Positions 35,858 to 43,762 are shown, counted from the first letter of the stretch. The stretch: DNA of 64,000 bases from Halorussus amylolyticus (GCF_004143485.2 NZ_ML974131.1:432476-496475), one strand, 5' to 3'. Notes: generated from the letters alone by a model not told the origin. Translations and numbers: made by a program.

Positions 35858-35885
35858 TTCCGAAAATTTTAAATACCTTTCGGAA
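35858..35885. promoter_or_regulatory. Inverted repeat flanking the tfb TATA box
   Basis: TTCCGAAA (35858-35865), 12 bases ATTTTAAATACC containing the TATA-like TTTTAAATA, then TTTCGGAA (35878-35885). The perfect 8-bp arms bracket the TATA element on both sides, giving a site where a dimer would compete with TBP. The tfb ATG at 35968 is about 95 bases beyond, so this mRNA probably has a leader of about 65 nt. A second AT-rich patch at 35775-35785 may be the divergent promoter for the BtuF-like gene. Confidence 0.6.
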
Positions 35886-35967
35886 GAAGATAGGCTCAAG
35901 AACTGAGGTCCGGGTTTTTCAGGTTCTCCCTGCCCGGTAGCCCACGGCCTCTCACGTACTTAGAGAC

Positions 35968-36939
35968 ATGACAGACACCCGAATCCAGACCAGAACCGCG
36001 ACCGAATCCGAAGTAGAGGACGAGAACGAACGAGAAGACGCGTCGGCCTGCCCGGAGTGTAGCGGCCACCTCATCTCCGACAGCGAACACGGCGAGACGG
36101 TGTGTGAGGACTGCGGTCTCGTCGTGGACGAAGACCAAGTGGACCGCGGGCCGGAGTGGCGCGCGTTCGACTCGAAGGAGAAAAACGAGAAGTCCCGCGT
36201 GGGCGCGCCGACCACGAACACGATGCACGACAAGGGCCTCTCGACCAACATCGACTGGCGCAACAAGGACGCGTACGGGAACTCGCTCGGGTCGCGCCAG
36301 CGCGAGAAGATGCAGCGACTCCGCAAGTGGAACGAGCGCTTCCGCACCCGCGACAGCAAGGAGCGCAACCTCAAGCAGGCGCTCGGCGAAATCGACCGGA
36401 TGGCGAGCGCGCTCGGTCTGCCGAACAACGTCCGGGAGACCGCCTCTGTCATCTACCGCCGGGCACTCGACGAGGACCTCCTGCCCGGACGTTCCATCGA
36501 GGGCGTCTCGACCGCGTGCGTCTACGCCGCCGCCCGACAGGCGGGCGTTCCCCGGAGCCTCGACGAAATCGCGGACGTGAGCCGAGTCGGCAAGAGCGAG
36601 GTCGCTCGCACCTACCGCTACGTCGTCCGGGAACTCAAACTCGAAGTCAAGCCCGCCGACCCCGAGAGCTACGTCCCGCGGTTCGCGTCGGGTCTCGGTC
36701 TCTCCGACGAGGCCGAACACCGCGCCCGCGAACTCCTCAAGACCGCGAAAGAGCAGGGCGTCCACAGCGGGAAGTCGCCCGTGGGACTCGCGGCCGCGGC
36801 CGTCTACGCCGCCGCGCTCCTGACGAACGAGAAGACCACGCAGGCCGAGGTCAGCGACGTCGCCGACATCAGCGAGGTCACGATTCGGAACCGCTACCAC
36901 GAACTCCTCGAAGCCGAGGAAGCGCCCGCGGTACTGTAA
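35968..36939 (+). CDS. tfb: Transcription initiation factor TFB
   Basis: 323 aa TFIIB homologue that bridges TBP-DNA and RNA polymerase. N-terminal zinc ribbon Cys28-X2-Cys31...Cys46-X2-Cys49 (CPEC / CEDCGLVVDED), B-finger region RGPEWRAFDSKEK, and two cyclin repeats with GVSTACVYAAARQAGVPRSL and HSGKSPVGLAAAAVYAAALL. Complete and of usual length. Haloarchaea encode several TFB paralogues; which one this is cannot be decided. Confidence 0.97.
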   Translation: MTDTRIQTRTATESEVEDENEREDASACPECSGHLISDSEHGETVCEDCGLVVDEDQVDRGPEWRAFDSKEKNEKSRVGAPTTNTMHDKGLSTNIDWRNKDAYGNSLGSRQREKMQRLRKWNERFRTRDSKERNLKQALGEIDRMASALGLPNNVRETASVIYRRALDEDLLPGRSIEGVSTACVYAAARQAGVPRSLDEIADVSRVGKSEVARTYRYVVRELKLEVKPADPESYVPRFASGLGLSDEAEHRARELLKTAKEQGVHSGKSPVGLAAAAVYAAALLTNEKTTQAEVSDVADISEVTIRNRYHELLEAEEAPAVL

Positions 36940-37005
36940 GTTCCGCTCTCACCGTTTCCGGAACCGAAAGAAGGTTTTGTCGCCGCCGTGATACACCGTC
37001 AGCGG

Positions 37006-38037
37006 ATGGACACCGAACATCGGATTCACGTCGAGGACGCCCGTGAGATGGGCGCGCTCGAAGACGACGCCGTCGAATTGGTCGTGACCTCGCCGCCGTA
37101 TCCCATGATAGAGATGTGGGACGACCTGTTCGCGGAGTTGGACCCCGATGTCGCCGACCATCTCGCGGCGGGCGACGGGGGCGGGGCGTTCGACGCGATG
37201 CACGACGCGCTCGCACCCGTGTGGGACGAACTCGCGCGGGTGCTCGTCCCCGGTGGCATCGCCGCGATAAACGTCGCCGACGCGACCCGGAGCGTCGGCG
37301 ACGATTTCCGACTCTATCCGAACCACGCCGAACTCGTCTCGCGCTTGCGCGACCGGGGGTTCGCCCACCTGCCCGGACTCGTGTGGCGCAAGCCCGCGAA
37401 CGGTCTCACGAAGTTCATGGGGTCGGGGATGGTGCCGCCCAACGCCTACCCGACGCTCGAACACGAGTACGTCCTCCTGTTTCGAAACGGCGCGGAGAGT
37501 CGGTCGTTCGAACCCGGCACCGACCACCGATACGAGGCGGCCTACTTCTGGGAGGAGCGAAACGAGTGGTTCTCGGACCTCTGGACCGGCGTACAGGGCG
37601 CGCGCCAGCATCTCGACGGCGACGGACTCCGCGAGCGGTCGGCGGCCTTCCCCTTCGAAATCCCGTACCGACTGGTCAACATGTACTCGGTGTACGGCGA
37701 CACGGTCCTCGACCCGTTCTGGGGGACCGGCACCACGACGCTCGCGGCGATGGTCGCGGGGCGAAACTCGGCGGGCTACGAACTCAGCCGGGACCTCCGC
37801 GAGGCGTTCGACGACCGGGTTTCGACGGTCGAGACGGTCGCCGACGAGGTGAACCGCGACCGACTCGCGGCCCACCGGGAGTTCGCGGCCGACGAGGACC
37901 TCGACTACGACGCCGAGAACTACGATTTCTGCGTGAAGACCAGACAGGAGCGCCGGATTCAGCTGTACACCGCGACCGACTACCGCCGGGAGGGCGACAG
38001 CTACGTGGTGTCCCACCGGACGTTCGACGGGCAGTGA
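37006..38037 (+). CDS. Orphan DNA methyltransferase, probably CTAG-specific (Zim-like)
   Basis: 343 aa beta-class SAM methyltransferase. Catalytic motif IV is VVTSPPYPMIEMWDD near residue 33, and SAM motif I DPFWGTGTTTLAAMVAGRN lies near the C-terminus. SPPY is typical of N4-cytosine enzymes. No restriction gene is adjacent. Overall organisation and phrases such as TLEHEYVLLFRNG match what I recall of the conserved haloarchaeal CTAG methylase (Haloferax HVO_0794, Zim). ATG at 37006 chosen; specificity is by recollection only. Confidence 0.8.
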   Translation: MDTEHRIHVEDAREMGALEDDAVELVVTSPPYPMIEMWDDLFAELDPDVADHLAAGDGGGAFDAMHDALAPVWDELARVLVPGGIAAINVADATRSVGDDFRLYPNHAELVSRLRDRGFAHLPGLVWRKPANGLTKFMGSGMVPPNAYPTLEHEYVLLFRNGAESRSFEPGTDHRYEAAYFWEERNEWFSDLWTGVQGARQHLDGDGLRERSAAFPFEIPYRLVNMYSVYGDTVLDPFWGTGTTTLAAMVAGRNSAGYELSRDLREAFDDRVSTVETVADEVNRDRLAAHREFAADEDLDYDAENYDFCVKTRQERRIQLYTATDYRREGDSYVVSHRTFDGQ

Positions 38038-38046
38038 ACCGACGAG

Positions 38047-38307
38047 CTATCTCGAACGCCGCGCGAGTAATCCGACTGTGACGAGAAGCGCGGCGATAGC
38101 CGCCGCCGGGCCGAAGCCGGGCGTTTCCGCGTCAGCGTCCGACGCGGTCGTCCCTGCCGTGGGTTCGGTCGCGTCGGTTGTATCGGACGTGCCGTTCTCG
38201 GTCGCGTCCGGCTTGCTCGTCACAGTTCCCGCGTGAAAATCCGCGCCGGACGCTCCCGCCCCGATATAGAAATTCTGACATTGCTCACAATCAGCCCCGA
38301 AACGGGC
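38047..38307 (-). pseudogene. C-terminal remnant of a PGF-CTERM surface protein
   Basis: The minus frame from a stop at 38308 to the stop TAG at 38047 reads 86 residues without a start that gives a signal peptide. It ends with a Thr/Asp-rich stretch, then PGFGPAAAIAALLVTVGLLA and RRSR: the PGF-CTERM sorting signal cut by archaeosortase A. The upstream part of the protein is missing and replaced by the promoter region of the next gene. The best reading is a decayed or deleted surface-glycoprotein gene. Confidence 0.7.
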
Positions 38308-38412
38308 TTATAGCCACCGATGAACCAACTGCTCAGCCGTGAACGGGCTGTTCGGCACCCCGCTGTTGTTCTGTATGTGAAACGTTATGTCTCCCCCGTC
38401 CGCACGTCGCGT

Positions 38413-39177
38413 ATGGACGCGCCAGACGACGATATGCTGACCGTTCTGCGGCGCGCACCCGTGCTCGCGGCCTGTCACGACCGGCCGCGTTCGCGCCAAG
38501 AGCTCGTCGAGCGAACCCACTTCTCTCGCTCGACCGCCTACCGCGCGACGGTGGCGCTCGAAGAGCGAGGCCTGCTGGAGAACGCGGGAGACGGGTACCG
38601 AACTACGCGCTACGGCGCGGCGGTGCTCGCCGCCGCCGAATCGTACGGCGACGCTATCGAGACTATCGACCGACTCGAACCGTTGCTCGACCTCGTGGAC
38701 TCGCCCGAACTCGCGACCCACGCCCACCTCTTCGGGGACCCCGAGGTGACGGTCGCGGACGCGTCGAACCCCTACGAGGTCGTCAATCGAGTGGTCGAAC
38801 GCTTCGAGCAGACCGCGACCTCCCGCGGGACGATTGCGAGCACGACCCACCTCGAAGCGGTCGAGCAGACCGCACCGGACCTCTCGGGCAAGGAGTCGAT
38901 AGAGCGAATCTTCGCCCGGACCGCGCTCGAAACTCACTCGACCGTCGCCGACGAGACGCTCGCCGAAGTCGCCGCCACCGACGCCGTGTCGCTCTATGTG
39001 GCCGAGGACGACGAGATTCCGTTCACCTTCGCCATCGACGAGGACGAGGTCACGCTCGTCGGCCACGACCCGGCGACCGGCCTGCCGACCGTCCACGTCG
39101 AGTCCGCGCGCCCCGAAGCGAGGGCGTGGCTCCAACGCGTGTACGAGCGGTGTCGCGAAAACGCGACGCCGGTTTGA
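38413..39177 (+). CDS. HTH transcriptional regulator with DUF1724-like C-terminus
   Basis: 254 aa. The N-terminal winged helix LTVLRRAPVLAACHD...SRQELVERTHFSRSTAYRAT and VALEERGLLENAG is followed by a methanogen-HTH/DUF1724-type domain (EPLLDLVDSPELATHAHLFG...DEIPFTFAIDEDEVTLVGHD). Such regulators are numerous in haloarchaea. ATG at 38413 is chosen because family similarity begins at MDAPDDDML. TATA-like ACGTTATG lies at about 38384. Target unknown. Confidence 0.82.
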   Translation: MDAPDDDMLTVLRRAPVLAACHDRPRSRQELVERTHFSRSTAYRATVALEERGLLENAGDGYRTTRYGAAVLAAAESYGDAIETIDRLEPLLDLVDSPELATHAHLFGDPEVTVADASNPYEVVNRVVERFEQTATSRGTIASTTHLEAVEQTAPDLSGKESIERIFARTALETHSTVADETLAEVAATDAVSLYVAEDDEIPFTFAIDEDEVTLVGHDPATGLPTVHVESARPEARAWLQRVYERCRENATPV

Positions 39178-39199
39178 CCCATAGCCGACCGACACTATA

Positions 39200-39250
39200 C
39201 TTCGAAACAGACCGACACCGGACCTCGGAACAGACCGACACCGGACTTCG
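39200..39250. repeat. Tandem 23-bp repeats upstream of aroD
   Basis: Two 23-bp units (39200-39222 and 39223-39245) sharing AACAGACCGACACCGGA, followed by the first five bases of a third. They lie 60-110 bp upstream of the aroD ATG in the 133-bp intergenic region. Role unknown; they could be binding sites or slippage products. Confidence 0.7.
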
Positions 39251-39310
39251 ACGCCGATCTCCCCCGTTCGCACAGACAGCCTTTTCCGGTCGCCACGCGC
39301 ACCTCGATGC

Positions 39311-39982
39311 ATGAACTTCGAGGAGTTCGTCCTCGCGGCCTCTGTCTCGGACCTCGGCGCCGAGGCGCGCGCCCGCGACCACGCAGACGCGGTGGAGTTC
39401 CGCATGGACCTCGCAGACGACCCCCTGTCGGCGCTCGACGACTACGACGGCGACCTGCCCGTCCTCGCCACCAACCGCGCGGCGTGGGAGGGCGGCGAGG
39501 CCGACGACGATTCGGAACGCCTCGCCGCCCTCGCGGAGGCCGCCGAACTCGCCTGCGTCGGCGCGGTGGACGTGGAACTCGCAAGCCTCACCGCGGGCGA
39601 GGGCGACCGGGTCGCCGAGCGCGCCCGCCGGACCGGAACCGCGGTCGTCGCGTCGGTCCACGACTTCGAGCGCACGCCTCCGGAGGCCGAACTCCGCGCC
39701 AAACTGTCCGACGCGACCGACCGCGCCGACGTGGGAAAGCTCGCGGTCACCGCCGACTCGCGGGGCGACGTGCTCGACCTGCTCGCGGTCACCCACGAGT
39801 TCGCGTCGGCGGGCGAGCGCGTGGCGACGATGGCGATGGGCGAGGCGGGCAGGCACTCGCGGGCGGTCGCACCGCTCTACGGGTCGAGAATCGGCTACGC
39901 GCCGGTCGAACCCGAGGAGGCGACCGCGCCCGGCCAGTACGACCTCGAAACGCTTTCGCGATTAGTCGGGGAGTTGGAGTAG
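39311..39982 (+). CDS. aroD: 3-dehydroquinate dehydratase, type I (AroD)
   Basis: 223 aa TIM-barrel enzyme of the shikimate pathway forming a Schiff base with dehydroquinate. Family marks: an EFRMDL start region, catalytic His in VVASVHDFERTP, the Schiff-base Lys in ADVGKLAVTADS, and MAMGEAGRHSR near the C-terminus. It precedes the archaeal-type DHQ synthase gene in the same direction, 451 bases away with the RNA-like element F2 between them. Confidence 0.95.
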   Translation: MNFEEFVLAASVSDLGAEARARDHADAVEFRMDLADDPLSALDDYDGDLPVLATNRAAWEGGEADDDSERLAALAEAAELACVGAVDVELASLTAGEGDRVAERARRTGTAVVASVHDFERTPPEAELRAKLSDATDRADVGKLAVTADSRGDVLDLLAVTHEFASAGERVATMAMGEAGRHSRAVAPLYGSRIGYAPVEPEEATAPGQYDLETLSRLVGELE

Positions 39983-40074
39983 GAGGTTCGCGCTGGATTC
40001 GATACTGACTGCGCGATTACGTTCTGTTCGAACGTCTCAGAGCGGCCGCTTCGTAATGGAAACGACAGAATTGC

Positions 40075-40294
40075 AACAGCCAGAAAGCCCCCGCCCGGTC
40101 GCTACGAATCGTCGTAGAAAGACGAACCGCGAACAGCCAGAAAGCCCCCGCCCGGTCGCGGTCGTTGCACGACATATCTGCGCCTCACAGCAACGACCGC
40201 ATCGGCGCAGATAGGGGTCGTGCAAGCGACCACGGGCCTCTGGCCCGCGACCGGGCGGCCCCTTTCATTCCCACCCTGTGTATTGTGTCACCGG
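40075..40294 (-). ncRNA. Structured RNA-like element, copy 2 of family F, with duplicated 3' half
   Basis: Read on the minus strand: CCGGTGACAC (40294-40285), then GGTGGGAATGAAAGGGGCC (40275-40257). A 22-nt arm (40266-40245) pairs with 40161-40140 as GAAAG/CTTTC, GGG internal loop, CC/GG and a 12-bp variable stem. The loop contains a second hairpin (40166-40224, arms TGCACGAC and ATCTGCGCC). The 3' half, including GCGACCGGGCGGGGGCTTTC, is repeated as a 28-bp direct repeat (40132-40159 and 40075-40102). Same blocks as copy 1 at 7140. Confidence 0.6.
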
Positions 40295-40332
40295 CTGTTT
40301 CCGGTGGTTTGTGCCACTGGCTGTTTCCAGTG
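40289..40332. repeat. Two tandem hairpins with compensating stems
   Basis: 26-bp tandem repeats: CACCGG-CTGTTT-CCGGTG (40289-40306) and CACTGG-CTGTTT-CCAGTG (40315-40332), separated by GTTTGTGC. Loop and spacer are conserved while the stem differs by a matched change on both sides, so pairing is preserved. They overlap the 5' end of element F2 and lie about 100 bp upstream of the DHQ synthase gene. Confidence 0.7.
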
Positions 40333-40433
40333 GTTTGTGTCACCGAGCGTGGCGGGGTAGCCATCCCGTCAAATCCGGTCACGACCTTGTCGCATCCGCC
40401 ACGTTCAAGCCGCCCCGCCGCAAGCGTCCGAGT

Positions 40434-41600
40434 ATGACACGTTCAGTTTGGCTCAAGGCCGACGACGCGGTCGGCGACTGGGACGCCCGCCGGAAACGAA
40501 TCACGGCGGGACTCGAAGCGGGCGTCGATTGGGTGCTGGTAGACCCCGACGACGTGGAGCGAGTCCGCGAACTCGGAGACGTGAACGTCGCGGCGTTCAC
40601 CAGCGGCGACGCGCAGGTAATCGACGAGGCCGAATCCGGGGCCGACCCCGACGCCTACGTCGTCGGCAAGGACGGCGAGGGCGACGGGACCGTGGACCTC
40701 CCCTCCGACTTCTCGGGGTCTGCGGACCTCTCGACGCTCCGCCGGGGCGACGACCGCGCGGAGGGCGCGTACGTCCGCATCCTGAGCGAGGAGTACGAGG
40801 CGTTCGCCGAGGAGGCCGCCGCCGAGGCCGACTACACCATCGTCGTCGGCGAGGACTGGACTATCATCCCGCTCGAAAACCTCATCGCGCGCATCGGCGA
40901 GGAGACCGACCTCGTCGCGGGCGTCACCACCGCCGACGAGGCCCAGACCGCGTTCGAGACGCTCGAAATCGGGAGCGACGCCGTCCTGCTCGACTCCGAC
41001 AGCCCCGACGAGATTCGCGGGACGGTCGAAGTCCGCGACGAGGCCGAGCGCGAGACGCTCGAATTCGACTGGGCGGAGGTCCTCTCTGTCGAGCGCACCG
41101 GGAGCGCCGACCGCGTCTGCGTCGATACCGGGAGCCTGATGGACCACGACGAGGGGATGCTCGTCGGGTCGATGTCGCGCGGCCTCTTTTTCGTCCACGC
41201 CGAGACCGCCGAATCGCCGTACGTCGCGTCCCGACCCTTCCGGGTGAACGCGGGCGCTGTCCACGCCTACGTCCGGACGCCCGACGGCGGCACGAAGTAC
41301 CTCGCGGAACTCCGGTCGGGCGACGAGGTGCAGGTCGTGGACCTCGACGGCAACACCCGCGAGGCGACTGTCGGTCGGGTCAAAATCGAGAAGCGGCCGA
41401 TGTTCCGGGTCGAAGTCGAATTCGAAGACGGCGACCGGGTCGAGACGCTCCTTCAGAACGCAGAGACTATCAAGGTACCCACTCGCGAGGGCCGGACCGC
41501 GGTCACCGACCTCGAAGTCGGCGACGAGCTCAAGGTCTACCGCGAGGACACCGCTCGCCACTTCGGCGAGGCCGTCGAGGAGAGCATCATCGAGAAGTAA
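40434..41600 (+). CDS. aroB': 3-dehydroquinate synthase II
   Basis: 388 aa archaeal DHQ synthase II, which converts 2-amino-3,7-dideoxy-D-threo-hept-6-ulosonate to dehydroquinate, replacing bacterial AroB. Recognised by MTRSVWLKADDAVGDWDARRK at the start, VVGEDWTIIPLENLIA, DTGSLMDHDEGMLVGSMSRG and RPFRVNAGAVHAYV. ATG at 40434 is chosen; the upstream frame only translates the hairpin region. It pairs functionally with aroD upstream. It is convergent with a zinc-ribbon membrane protein, no gap. Confidence 0.95.
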   Translation: MTRSVWLKADDAVGDWDARRKRITAGLEAGVDWVLVDPDDVERVRELGDVNVAAFTSGDAQVIDEAESGADPDAYVVGKDGEGDGTVDLPSDFSGSADLSTLRRGDDRAEGAYVRILSEEYEAFAEEAAAEADYTIVVGEDWTIIPLENLIARIGEETDLVAGVTTADEAQTAFETLEIGSDAVLLDSDSPDEIRGTVEVRDEAERETLEFDWAEVLSVERTGSADRVCVDTGSLMDHDEGMLVGSMSRGLFFVHAETAESPYVASRPFRVNAGAVHAYVRTPDGGTKYLAELRSGDEVQVVDLDGNTREATVGRVKIEKRPMFRVEVEFEDGDRVETLLQNAETIKVPTREGRTAVTDLEVGDELKVYREDTARHFGEAVEESIIEK

Positions 41601-42071
41601 TCAGAGCGGTTTTTCGTCCGTCGCGGCCTCGGTGGCTTCGTCGTCGCCCGAGAGCGGCGTCGTACACCACTGACAGAAGTCGAGGTCCTCGTCCACCGAC
41701 CGACCGCACGCCGGGCAGTCCGCACCCTCCTCGCCGTCCCCGCCGTCGGAGACGCCGCGATTCCGGAGCGCAATCCAGTAGGCGTCGATGGCGCTGAAGA
41801 TTCGAACCACGAAGACCGGGAGGAGCGCTTCGAGCGGAAGGTCTTCGGTCGCCTCCATCGCCGCGGTCCACGCGGTCTCCATGCTCCCGGATTCGGCGGT
41901 CGCCATCGCGGAGTCCGGAATCGGGACGAACAGCAGGACCGCGCTGACCACGAACGCGAACCACATCATCGAGCGCAACCACTCCCGGAGGTAGACGTGT
42001 CCGAGACCGGGGAGGAGGAACGCCAGAAGCGCCCCCAACCACGGGCGCTTTCCGGATTTCGTATGGGTCAC
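41601..42071 (-). CDS. Membrane protein with C-terminal zinc ribbon
   Basis: 156 aa. Two or three hydrophobic segments (LGALLAFLLPGLGHVYLREW, WFAFVVSAVLLFVPIP, LLPVFVVRIFSAIDAYW) precede a zinc ribbon CPACGRSVDEDLDFCQWC. The LPGLGHVYLREWLR phrase is common in small prokaryotic membrane proteins of unknown role. Its stop abuts the DHQ synthase stop. A haloarchaeal conserved family is likely; no function assigned. Confidence 0.75.
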   Translation of the reverse strand: MTHTKSGKRPWLGALLAFLLPGLGHVYLREWLRSMMWFAFVVSAVLLFVPIPDSAMATAESGSMETAWTAAMEATEDLPLEALLPVFVVRIFSAIDAYWIALRNRGVSDGGDGEEGADCPACGRSVDEDLDFCQWCTTPLSGDDEATEAATDEKPL

Positions 42072-42244
42072 TGCTCGGAGGTAGCCGACCAGCGTTAATA
42101 AATGCTGTCCTCGACACGTCAGCCGCCGCTCACCTCTCTCCGGCGTCTACGGAACTGTGTCGCGGCCGGTGACACCCTCCCCGGAAGCGCACGAACTCAC
42201 CGCGACGACCAAGAAATCACGCGACGACCGAAAAGAGCGGATTT

Positions 42245-43687
42245 TCAGACGCTCTCTTCGATTTGCTCGATGGACGACTGAAGCTGGTTCATCGCCTGCT
42301 CGGGATTTCCGCCCTCACTCAGCGCGGTGTTGACCTGCTGGGCTATCTGGTCGGACTGCTGGGGCCAGACCACCGTGACCGGTCGCGGGAGTCCGGCGTT
42401 GGCCGCGACCCGCAGTTGGTCCACGTATCGGCCCATGACCTCGACTTCCTGTGCGCGCTGGTCTTCGAGCAGGTCGGTGTTCGGCGGCACCCACCCCAGA
42501 AGCTCGAACAGTCGGAACATGAAGTCCTCGTTCATCATCGTCGTGATGACTTCGAGCGCGGCCTCCTGATTCTCCGAGTTCGGGTTGACGGACGTGAGCC
42601 ACCCCCCGAGCGCGGAGGTCGGCCCGCCCGTGCCGGGGTACTCGGCCTCGTCCTCGGTGACGGCGTAGGGAATCGGCATCACGCCGAGGTCCTCGCCGAA
42701 CTGGTCCTCCGCGCCGTTGGTGGCGATGGAGTACGTCCAGTTGCGGTGCGTGACCGCGTTGCCCGAGGTGAACGGCTGGCGCGACGGCTCCTCAGACCAC
42801 TGCAACACCGCCTGGGGCGAGATACCGCCTCCGTAGTCGTCGAGCGTCTGATTCGCGTCCGAGCCGTGGATGAACGTCCGGACCATCCGGAGCGAGTCCA
42901 CGACCTGCTGTTCGCCGAGCGTGACCGGACGGTCGCCGACCGGCCCGAACAGATTCTCCTGGGGATTGCCGAAGTACGCCCCGCCCCAGCTCGTCATGAA
43001 CTCGTTGAAGTCACAGCACGCCAGCCCCTCGTACGCTTGGGCCTGGAACGTAAAGCCCATCTCGGCGTCGGTCTGTTCCTGCACGTCGCTCACGACGTTC
43101 GAGAACTCCTGCCACGTCATCGAGTCGGTCGCCCACGAGTCCTCTGGGCTGTGGCCCGCCTCCTCAAACAGGTCCCTGCGGTACTGTATCGTCGCGATGT
43201 CCGGGAAAAAGGGCACCCCGTAAATGTCGCCGTTCTGCGCCTGTCCGGTCAGCGCGAGGTTCTGCAAGTAGTCGTTTCGAATCTGGTCCACCCGGTCGTC
43301 CGGAAGCGGTCCGGTCAGATTCAGCAACTGGTCGCGGACGATGAACGGAATCGTCCACCCGCTGTCCATCATCAGCAGGTCGGGCTGACTCCGGCCCGCC
43401 GACAGCCACTGCTGGTACTGAGCCTGCCGGTCGTCGGTGACGTTCGACCCGGCGAGGATGTCGATTTCGATGTCGTTCGACAGGCCGTTGTCGTACAGCG
43501 CCTGCTGTATCTCCTCTCCCACCCCGTCCACGTTCGAGTCGGCCGCCCACTGGACCGTGGTCCCGCCCTGATTCTGAACGTTTCCGACCCCCGTGTCGCC
43601 CACGTAGCCCGTCAGTCCGACCGCCGCTCCCGACGCGCCGACTGCCTTGACGAACTCCCGGCGCGACGTGCTGCTGTCACGTGTCAT
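42245..43687 (-). CDS. Extracellular sugar-binding protein of an ABC transporter
   Basis: 480 aa with a Tat signal TSRREFVKAVGASGAAVGLT at the N-terminus, as usual for exported haloarchaeal proteins. The rest resembles family 1 (maltose/trehalose-type) solute-binding proteins: QWLSAGRSQPDLLMMDSGW, YGVPFFPDIATIQYRRDLFE and GGWLTSVNPNSENQEAALE. No lipobox Cys follows the signal region. No permease or ATPase gene is adjacent, so it is an orphan here. An AT-bearing hairpin pair lies upstream. Confidence 0.88.
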   Translation of the reverse strand: MTRDSSTSRREFVKAVGASGAAVGLTGYVGDTGVGNVQNQGGTTVQWAADSNVDGVGEEIQQALYDNGLSNDIEIDILAGSNVTDDRQAQYQQWLSAGRSQPDLLMMDSGWTIPFIVRDQLLNLTGPLPDDRVDQIRNDYLQNLALTGQAQNGDIYGVPFFPDIATIQYRRDLFEEAGHSPEDSWATDSMTWQEFSNVVSDVQEQTDAEMGFTFQAQAYEGLACCDFNEFMTSWGGAYFGNPQENLFGPVGDRPVTLGEQQVVDSLRMVRTFIHGSDANQTLDDYGGGISPQAVLQWSEEPSRQPFTSGNAVTHRNWTYSIATNGAEDQFGEDLGVMPIPYAVTEDEAEYPGTGGPTSALGGWLTSVNPNSENQEAALEVITTMMNEDFMFRLFELLGWVPPNTDLLEDQRAQEVEVMGRYVDQLRVAANAGLPRPVTVVWPQQSDQIAQQVNTALSEGGNPEQAMNQLQSSIEQIEESV

Positions 43688-43733
43688 ATACGTTTCCCCC
43701 GCACACACGAACGGGAGGCGACCGAAAAACACC

Positions 43734-43762
43734 TTCGGCCGGAATCGACGATTCCGGCCGAA
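43734..43762. repeat. Perfect 14-bp inverted repeat between two minus-strand genes
   Basis: TTCGGCCGGAATCG (43734-43747), one base, then CGATTCCGGCCGAA (43749-43762). On the minus strand it follows a T-rich tract and is itself followed by GGTGTTTTT. It may be a second terminator hairpin of the upstream gene or an operator for the sugar-binding protein gene, whose ATG is 47 bases away. Confidence 0.6.

Noticed and set aside
39200..40332. CRISPR array from the direct repeats between 39.2 and 40.3 kb
   Set aside because: Repeat units differ from each other, are adjacent without spacers, and no cas gene is in the window.
40165..40437. Small ORF across the tandem hairpins (Cys/His-rich peptide)
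   Set aside because: Its regularity comes from the 26-bp DNA repeats; no ribosome-binding or conserved coding sign.
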